Source: Alectoria sarmentosa
Lineage: Eukaryota > Ascomycota > Lecanoromycetes > Lecanorales > Parmeliaceae
Assembly (NCBI GenBank): GCA_009733775.1
Contig: WOGZ01000139.1
Span: 1-64,000 of the forward strand
Length of the DNA stretch: 64,000 nucleotides
Reading direction: 5' to 3'
The notes under the pieces were generated by a model, which worked only from the letters and a program-made list of their open reading frames with translations, was not told where the DNA came from and ran no database searches. This document shows positions 14,275-26,570 of this stretch, piece by piece; position 1 is the first letter of the stretch, and each line of letters begins with the position of its first letter. Position numbers and translations under genes: made by a program.

Positions 14275-16579
14275 CTTCAAATGAAATTTATTTAAAAATA
14301 TAAAATGCGTATTATTTAATAAAATAATTTAATGATTTTACATCTTTACTCGAAAAAGAGAAGTTAACGCATAAATAACAATATTAAAAAAGAATAAAAG
14401 ATGCGACGATATAATTTTATTTGTTTCTTTAATTCGAACTTCGATGTCGCATAAATGAATAAAGTTTAACAATAAATTAAAAAGCAATAATAATGTTAAA
14501 GAATTAATAAATGTGCGCGATTTAATGATATATTTTTGTAAATCTATTTTTTTTATATTTTGCGGTGAACGATAAGCGATGTCGCATATATTTTACATAA
14601 AACAAAATAATGCGCATTCGCGAAGAGCTTGAAAATGAAATAATTACGCATTATATATGTAAACGAAGAATTTGAAAATGAAATAATTGCGCATTTCACA
14701 TTTGTTTTGAAATTTAATTTGAATAATTAATAAAGAATTATTAAATATTAATGTAAAATCAATTTAAAATTGAAAAATAATAATAAAAAGTTAATGAAAA
14801 ATTAATAATTAATTAATTTTCAATAAATGAAAAATATATATAACATTATATATAATGTTTAATAAATTGCAATAAATAATAATATCAAATAACACGTTAT
14901 TCGTATTATTATATTTATTCAAATAATTATAATGCTCAATTTATTATCGATAATTATTCGATATTTATGCGTTATTATTCAATTCACATTATTCAAGAAA
15001 ATAATCTATTTATAACTTATTAACTTAAAATTCTCAGACATATTATCGCTTATAAAATATAATCGATAAAAAATTCTTTAATAACACGCTTTTAATTTCT
15101 CTTTTAATTAATAACGAGTTTAGGTAATATAATATATTTTGAAAGTTTAATACGTCATATATAATTTAAACGAGATTTATAATTTATGTAAATTTAATAC
15201 GAAATAAATTTGCGTAAACGTATAAAATTTCGATTATGAAAATAATTAACGATTAATATAAATTTTAATTAAGATTTTTAATTAAAAATAATGTTTTTAA
15301 TGATAATATTAATAATGTTAAAAAAACGTTCAATTAAATCGTTTAATAATAACATTTTTAATTGATTTTTAATTTAATAACGCTTGAAGATAAAAAAGAT
15401 TTCGCTTTTATATTTAATAATTTTAATTTCAAAACGTTTATTTTAATTATTAATGAAAATAGAAAAATATTTATTATTAAAACGATTTCGAAAAGTAGTA
15501 AAATCACAAACATCGTTATAAATTAAATTTAAAAACCTTTTTTCAAAACGAATATGAGATTTATATAACGCTTTTTACGTTTTTTTGATTGCGTATAAAA
15601 TATAAAACTCTTTATTAACGATAACTTTGATTAACTTAATATCTTTAAATAATTTGATTAATTTTCGAACGTTTTACTATCTTAAATGATTTATATAAAC
15701 ATATTATAAATTGAGAATTTAATCGTTAATTTTACGCGATGCAACATCATAATTTGAATTCGAAAAACAAAAATCGAAATAAATTAATCGAAAAATAATG
15801 TGATTCACAAGATTAAAATGCTTTTTATATTTTAAAATAATATAAAATATAACAAATTTACTATTTTATTATTTAAATATAAATATAAACATTACCGATT
15901 ATTTAAAAGTAATTAAAATTTAATTAAATTTTTATAGGCGCAAATAATAAAGATTATTGCTTTGCAATCAAACAATGATATTATAATTATCAAATTCGAT
16001 ATTATTTTACACAAATTTCATTTAAATGTTATTACGTATTAATTATTTTCAAGAAATTATATTTAAAAACAAATTTAAGATATGAAGAATATTTATAAAA
16101 ATAAGCTTCTTTTTTTAATCATTTATAACGATGTTAATGCGTATTTTATCGATATTAATGAAAATACGAACGCTTTTTATATTCTTAACAAGTCAAGATT
16201 CATAAATTAAATTCATGATACTCAAGGCAAATGAAGGCGGAACGAATTTATATTACGTCGGTTAAACGAACTCTGCTTGCTTTTCTATGCGTATATGATT
16301 TATTTTTATTATTATATAAAAAGCATTTATTCAATAACCTTATTTTTGATACATTTAATCGAATAACTCGATTGTCTTTTTGATAAATCGCTTAAAATTA
16401 TAATGAATAAATCGACTTTATTAATGATTCGATTTAAGATTATATACGATTAATTATAAACGAAAATCTTCGATTATAAACATAGATCGATTTATTATAA
16501 AAATTAATTTTACGACTTATTAATCGTTATATTGAAGATTAAACGAATTGAATATTGAATGCGTTGAAAAAAATATATA

Positions 16580-17690
16580 TAAATTGTTCGAATCGGGCGG
16601 AGTAAAAGATATGCGTGATATATAATAACGTTTATCATCATATTCGTTTTCAAAGATGCGATAATCGAATATTTTAAATTCAATATATTTAATTTATAAA
16701 CGTGTTTTATTACATAAATTTTATAATTGTTATAAATTTCTCAACAGCATCATTATATAATTCTTTTTTAATTTCAAATAATAAAGTGATAAAGAAATTG
16801 ATTTAAAAACGTTTATTAATTCGATAAATAAAAGAAAATTATCTTCTTCATTAACGATTTGATCACGATTAATATATATTATTTTGATTTCAAGAAATTT
16901 ATCAAGAATTTGATTATTGAATCGAATAACGTTTTTATTAAAGATATAAAAGATCGTTTTAAAAATGTAAAAGTCAGATGCTCGATATGAATTTAAATCG
17001 CAATAAATAACATTAATCAAATCTATAATAATGTCATTTAATAATTAATCGATGAATTAATCGATAACTTCTCGTTTTTTTATATTTATTAAAGTTTCAT
17101 TATTCACATTTAAAAGATCATTTGCGAATGTTTTCATATCAACACGATCTTATTCAATTAAATTCGAATTATAAAATCTCATATTTTTTATAAATCTAAG
17201 AATTTGAATGTGACTTTATAAATATAAAGTTTTTAAGATAAATGTAACGATACGCCTTAATTCAACGCCCTTAATAATCGATAAAATTTAATAAAAGTCG
17301 TCGCAAAAGCATATAATTATGTCATTAAACGATTTAAAATCTTTGCGAATGTCTTGAAATATACGATTAATAACCTTAATGTTATAACGATTTTATATCG
17401 AAATCTCGTCTCAAAAAATTAATTTAATTATATATAATAATTCGATTAAATCGAATTCATTTATAACATCGTAAAAGAATTAAATAATAACATTTAAAAA
17501 GATCTTAAAACGAAAATAAACGATATAACCTTTTTGAAAAAGAATAAAAACGATATTTGAAAAAGTTATAACAATTGTCACCTTAAAGGTCTCGCGTATT
17601 CTTCGTAAAACGATATTTTAAAATATAATCTTATTAATATTTTCATAATCGTTTAAAAAAAAGAGATGATCATTAAAAAGAGACATCGCG
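16580..17690 (-). pseudogene. Decayed Helitron-type PIF1 helicase
   Basis: Helitrons are rolling-circle transposons whose Rep-Hel protein ends in a PIF1-type superfamily 1 DNA helicase. On the minus strand one frame runs from about 17,674 to 16,730 with only about five stops. It reads a degraded P-loop region (FFLNDYENINKIIF for a likely FLDGPGGTGKTF), a Walker B box (IF*DEI at about 17,405-17,419, the stop replacing Trp), then CFCDDFY*ILSIIKG (GDFRQILPVIKG in the family) near 17,270-17,305. Near 16,735 it reads YIMMLLRNL, the Helitron PIMLLRNL motif. Traces continue to about 16,590 (SFTPPDSN). Stops sit at expected Trp and Gln positions, as after RIP. The Rep nuclease part could not be found upstream, so the copy may be truncated. 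A cellular PIF1 is unlikely because MLLRNL is typical of Helitrons. Confidence 0.8.
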
Positions 17691-18055
17691 TTTCAAATAA
17701 TGTTTATAATTATCGTTTAATTATTATTAAGACTCATTCACATTTATTTTCAAATATTCGTTTAATAAAAACGTTTTTCGCGTAAAAGACGATTACGTTC
17801 GTCGTTATGATGTTGCTCGTAATTATGTTACACTTTTAATAAATTAAAATCGTTAATTAAATTAATATTTCTTATAAAGTTGAAATTGTTTTTTTTCAAA
17901 CGAATTTAAATTAAATGAAGATAAAAGTCTTCGATAACAATTTGTTTCGTTTATATATCGTTTAATAAAACGAAATCTTAATAATAAGTTTAAAAAATAT
18001 ATATATAATCGTTAAAGAATTTAAACAAAAAAATGTGTTAATGATAAAAAAAAAT

Positions 18056-18350
18056 GAAAGAAATTGCGAATAAACAAAAGAAAAATACGTTTAACGAAAT
18101 TATTTTTAACGAAAAAAAAAAGAAACATCACATTAAAAAAAGTGATGATGTTTTATTATAATAAATAACGCGATAATTTTCTTTTTTCGCAATTGAGACA
18201 TTTTGAAAGAAATTGCGAAAAAAAAAAAAAAACGTTTAATGGGATTATTTTTAATAAAAAAAAAAGCAATATCATATCAAAAAAAGTGATAATGTTTTAT
18301 TATAACAAATAGCGCGATAATTTTTTTCTCTCGCAATTGAGACACTTTTA
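18056..18350. repeat. Tandem pair of a ~147-bp fold-back element
   Basis: Two head-to-tail copies (about 18,056-18,204 and 18,205-18,350). Each starts with GAAAGAAATTGCGAA and ends with a complementary TCGCAATTGAGACA. In copy 1 the arms AATTGCGAA (18,062-18,070) and TTCGCAATT (18,186-18,194) are perfect inverted repeats of 9 bp. Inside lies a second palindrome, CATCAC-loop-GTGATG. The design resembles a small non-autonomous inverted-repeat element (MITE-like) duplicated in tandem. No target duplication was seen. Confidence 0.7.
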
Positions 18351-21300
18351 TACATTAATTAAATTAAATCATATATCTCATTTTATGTTTATTTTATAAA
18401 TTAAACGATTTATTGAATTCATAATTAAATAGAATTATTACGAATAAACTTCGTAAAAAATCTTCGTTTTTTTAAATATTTGTTTTTTTTAAAACCTTAT
18501 CTCATTCGACGTTATTATGCGTGAAATCTCTTATTACATAAACGACATAATAATTTGAAAAAAAATCATCGTTTATCGTTTATAAATTTTTATAAGATAA
18601 AAGATTTAATACGTTCAAAAAAAGAAAACGTAAATAATAAAATTCGTTTATGTTGAAATTAATATAATATATTCTCACAATAATATCGATGCGTCTTTAA
18701 TGTGAATTTTATTTTTAAATGTTTTGAATATTCTTTTTTTAAATATAATGCTTCGATAAATCAATATAAAAAAAATCTATTAATCGTTTTTGTTATTAAC
18801 GTCGTGTATTTAATTGAAAAAAGTTATAAAAGAGATTTAACGTTCGTTTGCTATTATTATATTAAATAATTAAAAATCATTATTAAAAATCATGATTTAT
18901 TAATTTGAAAAATAAATAAATAATCGCTTTATAATAAGATTATAATTATACAATTTGAAATTAAATATTTTTTAATAGATTTTTATTGACCTCATTTAAC
19001 GTGCGTTTTGATATTTTTAAATCTCATTTATCGAATTTATTATATCGTTTTCGTTCACTCGCTTCATTTGAAAATTAAATTAATTATTATTTTTATAAAC
19101 GTATTTAAAAATATATTTATAAATTTTAACGTTAACGTAAATTTTCACATTAATGTAAATATTATATTTAATTAATAAATATAAATTATAAAACATTATT
19201 TAACAATTTTATTTAAATTTATTTTTTAAAATTATAATAAATTTATATCGACGATAAATAAAATATTCGATATTTGATTTAAAAATAATATAATCGTTAA
19301 ATTTCTTTGAAAATCGTTTGTTATATTGATTTTTGTTCGAATTTTAATAAACTAAAACGATATTTATTTTGTTTATAACGTAATAATTGCAATTATTATA
19401 AATTATACATTTAATTACGATGATATAAAAATTCAAAAATCACATATAATTAAAAATCTTAACATTAATAATAACGTTTATTTCGTTAACGTTCAAATAA
19501 CGATTTTTAAAATGTAAAATAATAAATATATAAACATGCGATAATTCTTATTTTTGAAATTTTATAATATAATAATACGTCGAAACTCGACCTTTTGCTC
19601 GCAAAAGTTAATTAAAATTAAAATTAATTATCGAAATTTTAATTAATCATAATTCGATTTTCAAGACAAAAAGAAAAAATTTGAAAACATTATAAGATTT
19701 ATAAATAAAAATTACGACGTATAAGAGATTAAACGATGTTAAAAGCATTTTCAAAAATTATGATTTACATTAATTATTTAATTAACGTGCTTTTAAAAGA
19801 TTTATTATGAATAAATTTATTAAGGGAAATGAAAGGAAACTTATCAAATATCTTTTTCTTTAAGATATCGTTTATAAAGATCCTCAATTTCAATTTGAAC
19901 ACCCTTATTATCAAATTAAATCGATTAATAATTAATTCGTCAAATAATAAATTAATGATAATCTTAATTCATTTTAAATTATAAATGAAAATAATAAAGA
20001 TGTTTAATCGATTAAATTTAATAATTAAAATTATACAACTCTGATAAAGTTATTTTATGAATTATAAACCTTTTTAATATGAGAAAGAAAAAACAATACA
20101 TTGTTTATCAATTTATACGCTCATAATAATTTCATCGATTTAAACATTAATAATTATTTAATAAATATCAATTCGATGATTTTCTAATTTTATTTCATGT
20201 AATAAAATCGATCATTTTCAACGATTACATATGCATCGCAAATGAAATGTTAAAACAATTTATCGTAATAAAAAAGATAATTAAATTTGATAAAATGAAT
20301 TTATATAAAATATTTATAAAGAATTAATTTGATGAATTTAAAAAGATAAAGAAATAAATTTATAAAAAGAGATTAATATAATTCATGTTGAATTTTTTTA
20401 ATCATTAACTCGTGAGACGAGAATATTATTATTATCTCGATTAATAAAAAGATTTTTATCAAATGAAACATTTATAATAAATATATTATTATATTATAAT
20501 TATTCGTCGAATAAAAAGATGAATGAATAACGCAATAATATATAAGCGAGATGTTAATATAAAACATTATATTTATCGTCACTTTAAATTTCAATCAAAA
20601 CGTTTTTCGTTTTAAACATGTTTAATAAATTATTTATATCGCTTTTTTAAACAATAATGATTTTATTTGAAATAAAACGATTATAAATGCGTGAATCATA
20701 ATATTGTGAATTTTTATATAATAATTTATAATTTCATATAATTAAATCGATCTTTAATCTTTTAAATATCGTTTTGAGAATAATAATATAAAAATTAATA
20801 CTTTTAAAAAAAATTATTTTTCAATGAAATCATTATTTAATATTATCATAATAATTATATTTGACATAATTAATACAAAAAACGCGACCGAAAAAAAGTC
20901 ATATCATATTATAAATTGTTTTTGAATGTTATTTATGATATAAATTTGATTAAAAACCGATTTCTCGTTCTTTAAAGACGTCAAAATAAACATATAAATA
21001 ATAATCGCGTTTTATATTTTATATGTGAATAAAATAATCGAATAATTAATAATAATTTGTTATAAGGTTATTAAGACGACGTTATTATATTAAACGTTAT
21101 AAACGCGATATTTCTTATATTTATCGATTAAAATCATGATATTAAATTTTAAAAAATATAAAATGTTATTAATATCACGCTCATTAAGATTAATGAAATT
21201 ATTTATATTTATTTTAATTTTATGATGCTCTTTATTCTCGCCCTGATCGTTTTTTTAATTATTATTTTATAAAAAATCTATTTCAAATATAACGATTTTA

Positions 21301-24300
21301 ATTTTATCATTATCACAATATCATTTAAATAATTCGTTTTTAAACGACGCCGCATCATATCGATCGCAAATTTGATTTATAAAATCGAAATTATATCGCA
21401 AAGATTTTATAATGTATAAATAACGCGCAATGTAATTTATCGATTTTATTAAAGATTGAATAATTATCAAAAGAGAATTGAAAAGCGAATTTGAAAGAAA
21501 ATTATCAAAGAAGTCGATATTAAGAAAATTTATTGGTAAATCTCGCAATAAAGAATTTTTTTGCATCGATTAAAACATTTTTTGGTCGTTCAAAAATATA
21601 AAAGACGCGTCGTTGAATAAAAAAAAAGATGATAAGCGAGATAAGAAATGAGAACGCGTTTTGAAAAAATGAAAATCGATTGATTTGAAAAGAAGACGAT
21701 TATGAGAAAAAAAAATCTATTTTAATTCTTTTAACAAATCTTTCACATCTCTTTAAAATAATAATAATTGGTTTTTTAATGATAACTGATATTTTACCTC
21801 GATTGTCGACGAAGAAAGACTCGTTTAAAAGACGACGTTTATACGCGTTAATACGAGCCTTAAAAGGGTGTTGAAAGACGATTACAATATTTAAGATCCT
21901 TCGTAATATAAAAATAAAACATATCAATAACAAATGTATTCATATTTATAATTAATTGAACGATTGATTAAATAATAAAAATATTACGCGTGGTTTCGCA
22001 TTCAACAGATAAACAAATAAAACGAAAAAAAAATTGATCGATTTTGAATAGGTTTCATAAGACTTCAAAGTTGAATATTTGAACATTTATTCACTTCACA
22101 AATATTGAACCAAATATCGATATTTTTACGTCGTTAAAAAGCGCAAATCGAGTTTTAAAATTTACGAAATTATGAAGAAATTATGTTTTTAAAAGGATAA
22201 GAGACAAAAGATGTAAGATTTTTATATACAAATTTTGATGAAACCGCTCGAGAGGCCTAAAGACGCTATTTTGACGCTATTTCAAAAAACGGATTCAGAT
22301 AAAATTTATGATTGATTGCATATACAAATTGAAGGTATTTTAACTCAGTCTTACATTATTTCTTTATATATACTAATAAAACGAATATTATTTAATTTAA
22401 AATTAAAAACGCGATATTGCACGACAAAATCTTTATTAAACGTGAAATGTTGAAAATAAACACAGTTTATCGTTTATCGCGAAAATAATAAATTATTTAT
22501 TTTGATCGTTAAGACAATCATGATTTTTCTTTAATTGTTAAAAGATTGAATAAAATTTCAATTTTTATAACGACGTTTTTTATTATTAAATTTGTTATTT
22601 CTTCGATCGTTAATTTTTTCATTTTTGAATTTATCATTATCATTATTATTGTTATTATTATCGTTATTTTTTTTATCGTCATCGTTATTAAAGTTATCAT
22701 TAAAATTATTTTAACGACTTTTATCAAAAAATTAATCGCATTTCGTTTTAATATAATAATGTTTTTTGCAATAAATGCAATATTTAACGAATTTTTAAAT
22801 GATTTTATTATTAAAATTAAACGTAACGTTTTTTTAAGATTTAAAAATAATAATATATTTTGAAATTAAAGCGATAAAATGAAAAAAGCGTTAAACGGCG
22901 AAAATAAAAATAAACTCTTAACGCTTAAAAAAGAAATTAATTATAATTCAAATAAATCGAATAATAACATATTTTAATGAATAAACTATTTCGATATTAA
23001 TATTATTTATAAATTTATGATTTTAAATATAATTAATAAAATAAACGTTATTCGTTTTAATCAAGTTCGTATAAAAAAGAAAAAGAAAAAAATTAATTTT
23101 TAATCTCAATTTAAACGATAAATTAATAATATTATTATAAATGCTTTTGAAACGAATCATAAAATCAGTTATATCTTTATATTAATTAAGATTTAATTTA
23201 AATAATTAACGATATAAATCATTAAGCGTATTAAAGTCTTTAAATTTATTATTTTTATAAATGATGTTTTATAAAATATGCGCATTAATCTCATTTTTAT
23301 AATTTATAAACAAATTGTTTTTAAATCGATTTTTGATGATATTAATATAAAATTCATATCATAAATCTCATTTAACTCGTTTTTTTTCGACGATATTAAT
23401 CATTATCGTAAACTCATTAAATGAAATATTTTCAAAAATGATAAATATAATAAAAATCTCATTGTATTTCATTTTAATGAACTTAATAAAACGTTATAAA
23501 GTAAAAAATTATCGCATTTTTCAAAATCATATTTAAAGATTTTCGAATTTTTTGAACTTTTTAATATAAAGCGAAAAATCGTTATTAAACTTCACGTCGA
23601 CGATTTTTTTAAATATAATAATAATTTTAATATATTATTAAGAATATAAAGAATTTAAATGTTAATAAAGAAATTGTATTCAATAAATTAAACGATAATA
23701 TTAAAAAAATCTTCGTTGTTAATTAATTCGAAAAAAGATTCGTAAATAAAATTATCAAAAGTTATAATGTTATTAAATAGATAAATAAATATATAATCGC
23801 GTTTTTTACTTTTCAAGCGTGTTTTAAAATAACGATAAACTTTATTTAATATTTAATTATAAAAAGGAAAATCGCGTTTAAAAATGCGTTTTATTAATCG
23901 AGCTCTTTTAAATTAAACTCGAAATTCTTTTCAAAAAATGTTTAAAAATATAAAAAACGTAAAAATGCGAAGACGTTTAAATTTGTCTTAATTTATAAAA
24001 GAAAAATATTTAAAACGTTTAAATTTACCTCGACGAAAAGTGTGATTGATAAATATAATTAAATCTTTTAATAATTCAAAATCAAAAGAAATATTTAAGA
24101 ATCTTTTATATTTTTTTTAAATTACAATTAATATTAAAATCGTTAATATAATAGCAATTATAAATATAATTAAAATCGTGTTTTGCGACGAAATGCTCGT
24201 TGTTATAAGCGATTTATTATCTTTATTAACTTTAATTTGATATTTCGTTAAAAACGATTTAATAATTAATGTTTTAATAACAATCGCGAGCAGAATTTGC

Positions 24301-25424
24301 AATATATTTGCGATTTCTTTTCATTTATTATAAATTTCATAAACAACGAAATAACATTATTTAATAACGTTTAATCGATTAATGAAAATAACGCGCGTTT
24401 GATTAAACTTAATCTCAACTCGTTTATTTTTTAAATTAAGAATTATAATATAAATTTATAAAATCAAACGATTATTTAAAAAGTTATTCGATTATTACGT
24501 TATAAATATAATTTATCGCTCAAAAATTGAAATTAATAAATGATTAATTACAATTTTTTGAAAAAAAATTGCAGTTAACGTTTTATTAACGCTTTACGAT
24601 TTATTATTTACGATTATCACATAAATAAATCGCTGAATTGAATTAAATATATGTTTAAAATACGATTTGTTAATATAAATAATCACGTGTGATGAATAAA
24701 TTCAAAAAAGTTATTGTGAAATGAATAATTACTTTATTATTTAAATTTTAATATTACGATTTAATTTTCAATTGTACGCTTAATTAATGAGTTAATAAAT
24801 AATAAATGAATAATTAAATCAACGAATGTTTTACGATTTCGAGCTCATAATTTATTAAAAGTAAATAAAACATTCAATTTATTAAGTAATTTGTAATAAA
24901 GCATTTGAATACAAAATATGTTAAGTCTCGACAAATCTTTCTTGTTTCGATAAACCTTTCATATTTCAAATAACTAACACACTTCAACAGTCACGATCTA
25001 TTTTTAAAAACTTAATATATATATTTCGTTTTCATTAATCAGTCAAGACAGATAAGTCTTCGATTAATTCATTTTCGAATTATTTGTTTAACATTTATCG
25101 AAAGTTTGTTTAAAGTCTGTCGAAAATTCATTAATTATTTTTTGAACAATTATTAATAATTTTCAAATAACTTTCAACATTTCTTTAATATTATTTCGTA
25201 AATTTTGTAAATATACGTTTTTAAAAAATTTTTAAATTATATAATTTTATAATATATTATCTTTAAAAATTATTTATTATTATCTTTTAAAATTTATATT
25301 TTAAAATTTTAAAACGTTGATATTTATTTAAATATACGTTTATCGAATTTTAAAGTTAGTTTCCGCTAGCGTAAATTCTATATTCGAACATTTCATTAAC
25401 TAAAAATTATATTAAATATATATT

Positions 25425-25540
25425 CAATAAAGTATACAAAAAAACTACATATTGATAATTCTCGATAGGTTGTTAACAGATTTTATCGACTGACTTGTTA
25501 TTGACCAGAAATTTTACGCTCGCGTTGTTACTTTAAAATA
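25425..25540 (+). repeat. Diverged direct repeat, copy 1
   Basis: Matches 25,886-26,012 in the same orientation. Shared words include CAATAAAGTAT/TAATAAAGTAT, TAACAGATTTT, TTTACGCTCGCGTTGTTACTTTAAAATA versus TTGCGTTCGCTTAGTTACTTTAAAATA. Many differences are transitions but small indels also occur. The host element is unknown. Confidence 0.55.
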
Positions 25541-25885
25541 ATTCGATGTGAATCTTTGAACAAATTGCGAGATAGTTTTCTAAATTGAAGACCTAAATTT
25601 AATACGTCTTAATTGCGATTTTTGCGAATTCTTTTACAATTTGTTTATAAAAGTAATCGCGTATTTAATTTCAGAAAGTACTTATATAATCGACGTTTTA
25701 ACATCGTGTAATATCTTTATTTTATAAAAAGAGACTTGAGAAAACTTTTCTTTATAATTATTATTATCGAGAATTATCGCGAAGATTCTCGCGAGACGCT
25801 AATTCGATTTAAAAATATATACGTCGAATGAATATAAACTTATATGTATATTAAATATTTAGAAGATATAAGCGTAAAAGTAGTA

Positions 25886-26012
25886 TTAATAAAGTATGAA
25901 ATAAAAATAATATTAATTATTTTCGATAAACTTTTAACAGATTTTCAGTATTTTATATCGATTAATTTATTATTATTTTGTAATTTTGCGTTCGCTTAGT
26001 TACTTTAAAATA
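25886..26012 (+). repeat. Diverged direct repeat, copy 2
   Basis: Second copy of the sequence at 25,425-25,540, about 460 bp further on and more AT-rich. It lies just left of element B but outside its target duplication, so it belongs to an older insertion. Confidence 0.55.
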
Positions 26013-26394
26013 TATTAATTAAAAAATTCAGTTATAGAAATAATATAATAGCATCAAGACTTTCGAAAAATTTAATTATTACAATATTCAAAGTCGACTT
26101 AAATATCTTTATTCGATAAAAAATTTAAAAATTTAAGTTAATTGTATACAAAATATACGTTAAATGTAATAATTAAACGAGTTTTCAAAACATTAAAGCG
26201 ACATTCGAGATACTTTATTTAATTTTTAATTTAAGACAATAATCTTAATTTTACGTGAGTCGTTTTAGCATTTTAAGCATTTATGATAATTATATCTTAA
26301 TTGTTAAAAAAAGTTAACAACTTTTTTATAAAAAGTTTATATAATATTAAGCTTTACGATTATATTAAATTTTTTTTTTTTAATTTAAAGCTAT

Positions 26395-26570
26395 TGTAGC
26401 GGTAACATAATATTCATCGATGATGTGTAAATTAATTTATTCTTTCTTACAGAAATTAGCTACATATGTGCTTGCCGCAAGGTACTTGCTAAACAGACAC
26501 AGTTGCTAAGCGAATCAGGTATCTAAACAAGATAAGTGCTCGACACCCATATATGCTTGACACCGTGACA
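26395..26570 (-). repeat. Element B LTR, left (3' LTR)
   Basis: Starts TGTAGCGG and ends CGTGACA. It aligns end to end with 33,458-33,633 at the same length of 176 bp. It is the better preserved of the pair, keeping words such as GCTTGCCGCAAGGTACTTGC. Confidence 0.92.

Larger units (their letters stand above)
284..16579. other. AT-rich, RIP-like decayed DNA without intact genes
   Basis: Composition is dominated by A and T, with TpA very common and the remaining C mostly in CpG. Open frames are shorter than 100 codons and do not look like living genes. Only the repeats and the degenerate frame listed separately stand out. I read this as old transposon DNA mutated by RIP. No protein family could be recognised in this stretch. 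Confidence 0.75.
17691..26389. other. AT-rich decayed DNA between the helicase relic and element B
   Basis: No intact gene. Apart from the tandem fold-back unit and the 25.4/25.9-kb repeat, which are listed separately, it holds only low-complexity A/T sequence with short open frames. A plus-strand frame from 22,546 to about 24,900 has somewhat few stops and may be a former coding sequence, but no family could be recognised. The last 1.5 kb is slightly less AT-rich. Confidence 0.6.

Noticed and set aside
22230..22280. Possible third copy of the 405/14,243 repeat (CCGCTCGAGAGGCCTAAAGAC)
   Set aside because: Similarity needs gaps and includes changes other than transitions; too weak to count as a copy.
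22518..22863. Ile-rich hydrophobic frames on both strands that look like membrane proteins
   Set aside because: The hydrophobicity comes from ATT/ATC low-complexity sequence in RIP-decayed DNA, not from a conserved protein.
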